Positions 4,219-7,168 of a stretch of DNA of 7,168 bases are shown piece by piece. The DNA comes from Actinomycetes bacterium. GTDB lineage: Bacteria > Actinomycetota > Actinomycetes > Streptosporangiales > Streptosporangiaceae. The stretch lies in NCBI GenBank assembly GCA_023425615.1, contig JAFACJ010000403.1, positions 1 through 7,168 of the forward strand, read 5' to 3'. Under the pieces are notes generated by a model, which was not told the origin of the DNA, did no database searches, and worked only from the letters and a program-made list of their open reading frames with translations. The position numbers were made by a program, and so were the translations under genes. Each line of letters opens with the position of its first letter. Position 1 is the stretch's first letter.

Positions 4219-5451
4219 ATGGGGACGCGCGATCTGATCTTCGTGAACTTTCGGACGGGGGATGCCGCCTATCCCGCCGACCTCATCGACCGGGCCTGCT
4301 GTGACGCCTTCGGGCGGGAGTTCGTGTTCAAGGACACGCGGTCGCTCCGGCTGGGGCTGCCGTTCGACGTCGAGATCAAGAAGGCGCTCGGGCGGGCCTG
4401 TGTGATGCTCGTCCTGATCGGGCCGCGCTGGCTCGGTGAGGACGGGGCGGGCGGAAGGCTCATCGACGCTCCGTTCGACTGGGTGCGGATGGAGATCGAA
4501 GAGGCGCTGTCCGTCGGCATCCCGCTCGTGCCGATCCTGCTGAGCGGGGCCAGGCTCCCCGCGGCGGAACTGCTCCCCGCCTCCATCCGGCAGGTCGTCA
4601 AGTTCCCGGCGCTCCACGTCCGCGACCGCGAGACGGCGATCGACCTTCCCCATCTGACGGAGCGGCTGCGGGAACTCCCCGGCGTCGGCGGTCACGGGAG
4701 CCCGATGGCCACGGTCCGGACCACGCCCGCCGACACCCGGTTCGAACGTCTCACCGACCATCTGTCGACGCTGCGCTGGAAGGAGGCGGACCTGGAGACG
4801 GCTCGGCTGCTCTGGGTCGCCTCGGGCGGCGATGGGGGACGCACCCGGCCCTACATGATCCCCCCGGAGCGGATCGACGCGATCCCCGGCGAGATCCTCA
4901 CCGAGGTCGACCGGCTGTGGCTCGGCCACAGCCGCGGCCGCTTCGGGTTCACCCCGCAGCGGGCTGCCTGGCGGCGGTCCGGCGGCGACCGTTCGCGTTT
5001 CGCCGACACGGTCGGCTGGCGCACCCACCGCTGGATCTTCTACTCCGAAGCGGACTTCTCCTCCGGCGCGCCTCCCGGCCATCTGCCCATTCTCGGCTCG
5101 GCCGGCGGCATCCTGCCGTTCGGCAGGCACCGCACGACCCGCGAGTACTTCACCGACGGGTTCAAGCCGTGGACGATGCTGGCGACGGCGGCCAGGGCCC
5201 GTCGTGAGGTGCTGCGCACCCACGGTCTGCCGTTCGACGAGTCCCTCGGCTGGACCCCGTACGCCGAGATGGCCTTCTGGGCGAATCTGGAGATCTGGGC
5301 CGACGCGGCGAAGGGCAGCACCCAGTCCTTCACCGCGTTCGTCGCCGAGGCGGGACTGCGCGGGCTGCCGACCGAACGGCGCTTCGTCAACATGCTCGCC
5401 GCCGCCTGGACCCTGCACCGGCCCCGGCTGCTCGACCGGCTCGCCGGATGA
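4219..5451 (+). CDS. TIR-GUN4 fusion protein
   Basis: The protein has 410 residues. Residues 5 to about 152 form a TIR domain of the bacterial type: strand LIFVNFRTGDAA, then FGREFVFKDTRSLRLG, helix VEIKKALGRA, strand CVMLVLIGPRWL, and FDWVRMEIEEAL, where E92 (four residues after W88) is placed as the catalytic glutamate of NAD-cleaving TIRs; then IPLVPILLSGARLP. After a short linker, residues about 174-290 match GUN4: FERLTDHLSTLRWKEADLET, then IPGEILTEVDRLW, S-RGRFGF (240-244), VGW (265-267) and the closing APPGHLP. GUN4 binds Mg-porphyrin intermediates and stimulates Mg-chelatase in phototrophs; here no chlorophyll genes are seen, so the domain may sense a tetrapyrrole or another ligand. 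Residues about 300-410 are an unrecognised, mostly helical extension with many aromatics. ATG 4219 is the first start after an in-frame stop at 4174-4176. The dynamin-like gene begins 108 bp downstream. Substrate, NADase activity and ligand are unproven. Confidence 0.87.
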   Translation: MGTRDLIFVNFRTGDAAYPADLIDRACCDAFGREFVFKDTRSLRLGLPFDVEIKKALGRACVMLVLIGPRWLGEDGAGGRLIDAPFDWVRMEIEEALSVGIPLVPILLSGARLPAAELLPASIRQVVKFPALHVRDRETAIDLPHLTERLRELPGVGGHGSPMATVRTTPADTRFERLTDHLSTLRWKEADLETARLLWVASGGDGGRTRPYMIPPERIDAIPGEILTEVDRLWLGHSRGRFGFTPQRAAWRRSGGDRSRFADTVGWRTHRWIFYSEADFSSGAPPGHLPILGSAGGILPFGRHRTTREYFTDGFKPWTMLATAARARREVLRTHGLPFDESLGWTPYAEMAFWANLEIWADAAKGSTQSFTAFVAEAGLRGLPTERRFVNMLAAAWTLHRPRLLDRLAG

Positions 5452-5559
5452 TCCCGAGGGCGCCGACGCCCCCGCCGTGATCCGCAACACCGCAACACCG
5501 CGCGGGACCGTCGGACGGCGCCACCCTGGAGGAGAACCCGGTCATCGACGGGGGCGGAG

Positions 5560-7168
5560 ATGAGCGACCACCCGGTCCCCCCGCCGGATCCCTCATCCAC
5601 CGCCCAGGGAGTCGCACGGTCCATGTCCCTCAGCTACACGGCAGGTCGGCACCACGCCGAGATCCTGCGCAGGATCGATCTCGTGGCCGAGACCCTGACG
5701 GACCTCCTCGAGCTCGACGAGCACCGCACCGCGCGGGCCGCCCCGGATTTCCACACCGCGCTCGAACAGGTCACGAAGCTGCGCGAACGGTATGACGAGC
5801 CGTTCCGGCTGGCGGTCCTCGGCGAGTTCAGCGCGGGCAAGAGCGCATTGATCAACGCGCTGCTCGGGCTGCCGGACATCGTCCCCGAGGGCGCCGTGCC
5901 CACCACCGGAGCGGTCACCGAACTGTGGCGGGGCGATGGCACCGGGCAGGTCTTCGACGCGGCGGGCGACGAGATCTTCAGCGGCACCCTGGAAGAGGCG
6001 AGGGCCTACGGTGACCAGCGCACCCCGCAGGGCCGCGGCCTCAGCGGCAAGGGCGCCCGGATCGTGCTCCGCGTCGATGCGGAGGTGCTCGACGGCCTCG
6101 TCATCATCGACACCCCGGGGCTGGGCGCCAGCGAGGCCGACGACGAGGTGACCTTCGGGATGCTCGCCCTGGCGGACGCCGCGCTGCTGGTGCTCAGCGC
6201 CCTCCAGCCGGGCGGCGAGGACTCGGTGCTGCTGGCCGAGCGCCTGCGGATCGGGGAGCGCAAGCTCATGACCGTCGTCACCAAGATCGACAAAGCGGAG
6301 GAGACGCAGACCGACCTGCCGAAGTTCCTCGACAAGGTGCGGGGGACCTTCGGTCAGGTCGCGTCCGGTGAGCCGATCGCGGTGAACTCGCGGGGGATCC
6401 TCGCCGCGCTCGCCGCCCGCGAGAAGGCCGAGGACCACGGTGACGACGAGGCGCTCGCCCGTGCGGAGGAACTGCTGCGGAGGACAGGGCACACCGAGCT
6501 CCACGAGAGGCTTGCCGAGACGTTCACGCTCGGCGACGCGTCTCGGCGACGCGCCTCCCAGACCCTCGTCGACCTGCGGAACCTCCTCGGCGCCCTGAAC
6601 ACCGGCGCCGCGCGGGAGGCGGGCGCCTGCGAGCGGGAGGCCGAGCGGCTCAAGGGCGAGGGCAAGTCGCTGAGCCATGAGCTGTACAAGGTGCTCAACC
6701 AGAAGGAGATCTTCCTACAGGCCAAGGTCTCCGAGGTGGTCGATGAGCAGGCCGGCGCGCTGATCGACCATCTCGGCGCCGCCTCGGACGCGTTCATCCT
6801 CGACCTGGCCGAGGGCGGGCACTACCTCCTCGGTCTGAAGATGCTGTTCAAGCGCGGCTCCCAGCGGCAGCGCGACAGGATGCAGGAGGAACTCCAGGAA
6901 CGTTTTCTCGTCATCTTCCCCGAGGAGACCTACGGCCTGTACGTGGAGACGATCGGCCGGAAGCTCAAACCGCTGATGGAACTGGAGTGGCAGAGCACGA
7001 TCGGGCCGATCAAGAAGGAAGTGCCCGGTATGCCGGACCTCCAGAAGATCAACATCAGAATGGGCGAGACGGTCGGGCTGATGGTCCTGAGCGGGCTGAC
7101 CCAGGTGAGCGCGGCGGTCCTGCTGCTGCTGGTCCCCGGCGCGGTGCTGTTCGACGCCGTGTTCCTGC
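5560..7168 (+). CDS. Bacterial dynamin-like GTPase, 3' truncated by the window end
   Basis: 536 codons are visible and the frame is open at the right edge. The GTPase motifs are all present: P-loop GEFSAGKS (88-95), the switch threonines in PTTGAVTEL, DTPGLG (184-189) and TKID (241-244). Downstream comes a long helical region (about 300-500) with charged coiled-coil-like stretches (CEREAERLKGEGKSLSHELY), then a hydrophobic stretch from about residue 507 (VGLMVLSGLTQVSAAVLLLL), as in dynamin-like proteins that insert a hydrophobic paddle or hairpin into membrane. Such GTPases remodel or protect membranes; some act in phage or envelope-stress responses. Two in-frame starts are possible: ATG 5560 (GGGGG 5 bases upstream) and ATG 5623 (AGGGAG 11 bases upstream). 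I prefer 5560; the extra 21 residues are Pro/Ser-rich and may be a flexible tail. The gene is on the same strand as the TIR-GUN4 gene with a 108-bp gap, so co-transcription is possible. Confidence 0.88.
   Translation, partial: MSDHPVPPPDPSSTAQGVARSMSLSYTAGRHHAEILRRIDLVAETLTDLLELDEHRTARAAPDFHTALEQVTKLRERYDEPFRLAVLGEFSAGKSALINALLGLPDIVPEGAVPTTGAVTELWRGDGTGQVFDAAGDEIFSGTLEEARAYGDQRTPQGRGLSGKGARIVLRVDAEVLDGLVIIDTPGLGASEADDEVTFGMLALADAALLVLSALQPGGEDSVLLAERLRIGERKLMTVVTKIDKAEETQTDLPKFLDKVRGTFGQVASGEPIAVNSRGILAALAAREKAEDHGDDEALARAEELLRRTGHTELHERLAETFTLGDASRRRASQTLVDLRNLLGALNTGAAREAGACEREAERLKGEGKSLSHELYKVLNQKEIFLQAKVSEVVDEQAGALIDHLGAASDAFILDLAEGGHYLLGLKMLFKRGSQRQRDRMQEELQERFLVIFPEETYGLYVETIGRKLKPLMELEWQSTIGPIKKEVPGMPDLQKINIRMGETVGLMVLSGLTQVSAAVLLLLVPGAVLFDAVFL

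Noticed and set aside
4170..4240. Direct repeat GATCTGATCT at 4170-4179 and 4231-4240
   Set aside because: It is only 10 bp, the copies lie in different frames, and one is part of the conserved TIR coding start. There are no flanking features of a mobile element or attachment site.
4159..5490. 443-codon open frame antisense to the TIR-GUN4 gene
   Set aside because: The sense strand encodes two recognisable domains. The antisense product is a low-complexity Pro/Gly/Arg/Glu string.
5482..5500. Short tandem CCGCAACA repeat and GC hairpin (5458-5471) after the TIR-GUN4 gene
   Set aside because: Two 8-base units and a 5-bp stem are within chance for this composition. They are insufficient to call a repeat array or a terminator.
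5593..6678. 361-codon open frame antisense to the dynamin-like gene
   Set aside because: The sense frame has all GTPase motifs; the antisense frame is an effect of GC-rich codon structure.
1..7168. CRISPR arrays, tRNA or rRNA genes, insertion-sequence ends
   Set aside because: No regularly spaced repeats, cloverleaf-like segments, rRNA signatures, transposase motifs or terminal inverted repeats were seen on either strand.

Overview
The window is very GC-rich DNA with strong third-position G/C bias. It carries GTG starts, TerD, a Spo0M-type protein and a vWA relic. This points to a high-GC actinomycete, perhaps of the Streptosporangiales; that placement is inference from composition and gene content.

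Layout. The left edge (1-262, +) is the 3' end of an enoyl-CoA hydratase/crotonase gene. Facing it is a small GlsB/YeaQ-type membrane protein (338-601, -). A regulatory interval follows, then a possible small leader ORF (848-946, +) and a 102-residue unknown protein (958-1266, +). After about 290 bp of non-coding DNA comes a Spo0M-family protein with an unusual His-rich, Gly/Ala and acidic tail (1619-2749, +). It converges on a TerD-family gene (2809-3381, -) across a strong shared hairpin (2758-2799). Beyond TerD lies a truncated, frameshifted vWA (TerY-like) relic (about 3466-3740) and an unrecognised ORF (3772-4176, +). The right part holds a TIR-GUN4 fusion protein (4219-5451, +) and the first 536 codons of a dynamin-like GTPase (5560 to the window end, +).

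The most striking regulatory signal is a 16-bp palindrome-like box, TAYTACAnnWGTARTA in consensus, present four times (670-685, 830-845, 1575-1590 on the complementary strand, 3441-3456). It occurs before the GlsB-like gene, before the leader ORF/102-residue gene pair, before spo0M and before terD. Its TACAnnTGTA core is the classic recognition sequence of BlaI/MecI/CopY-type repressors. At spo0M and terD the box covers the -10 element of promoters with matching geometry (CTGAAC-17-TACACT and CTGATC-17-TACAGT). The left half of the window therefore looks like a small local regulon of stress and envelope-associated proteins. No regulator gene is visible.

The right half lacks the box and looks like a separate module. 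The TIR domain keeps a plausible catalytic glutamate and is joined to a well-conserved GUN4 domain, a fold known from tetrapyrrole binding in phototrophs, inside an apparently non-phototrophic genome. Next to it on the same strand is a dynamin-like GTPase. A role in stress sensing or phage defence is possible but is inference.
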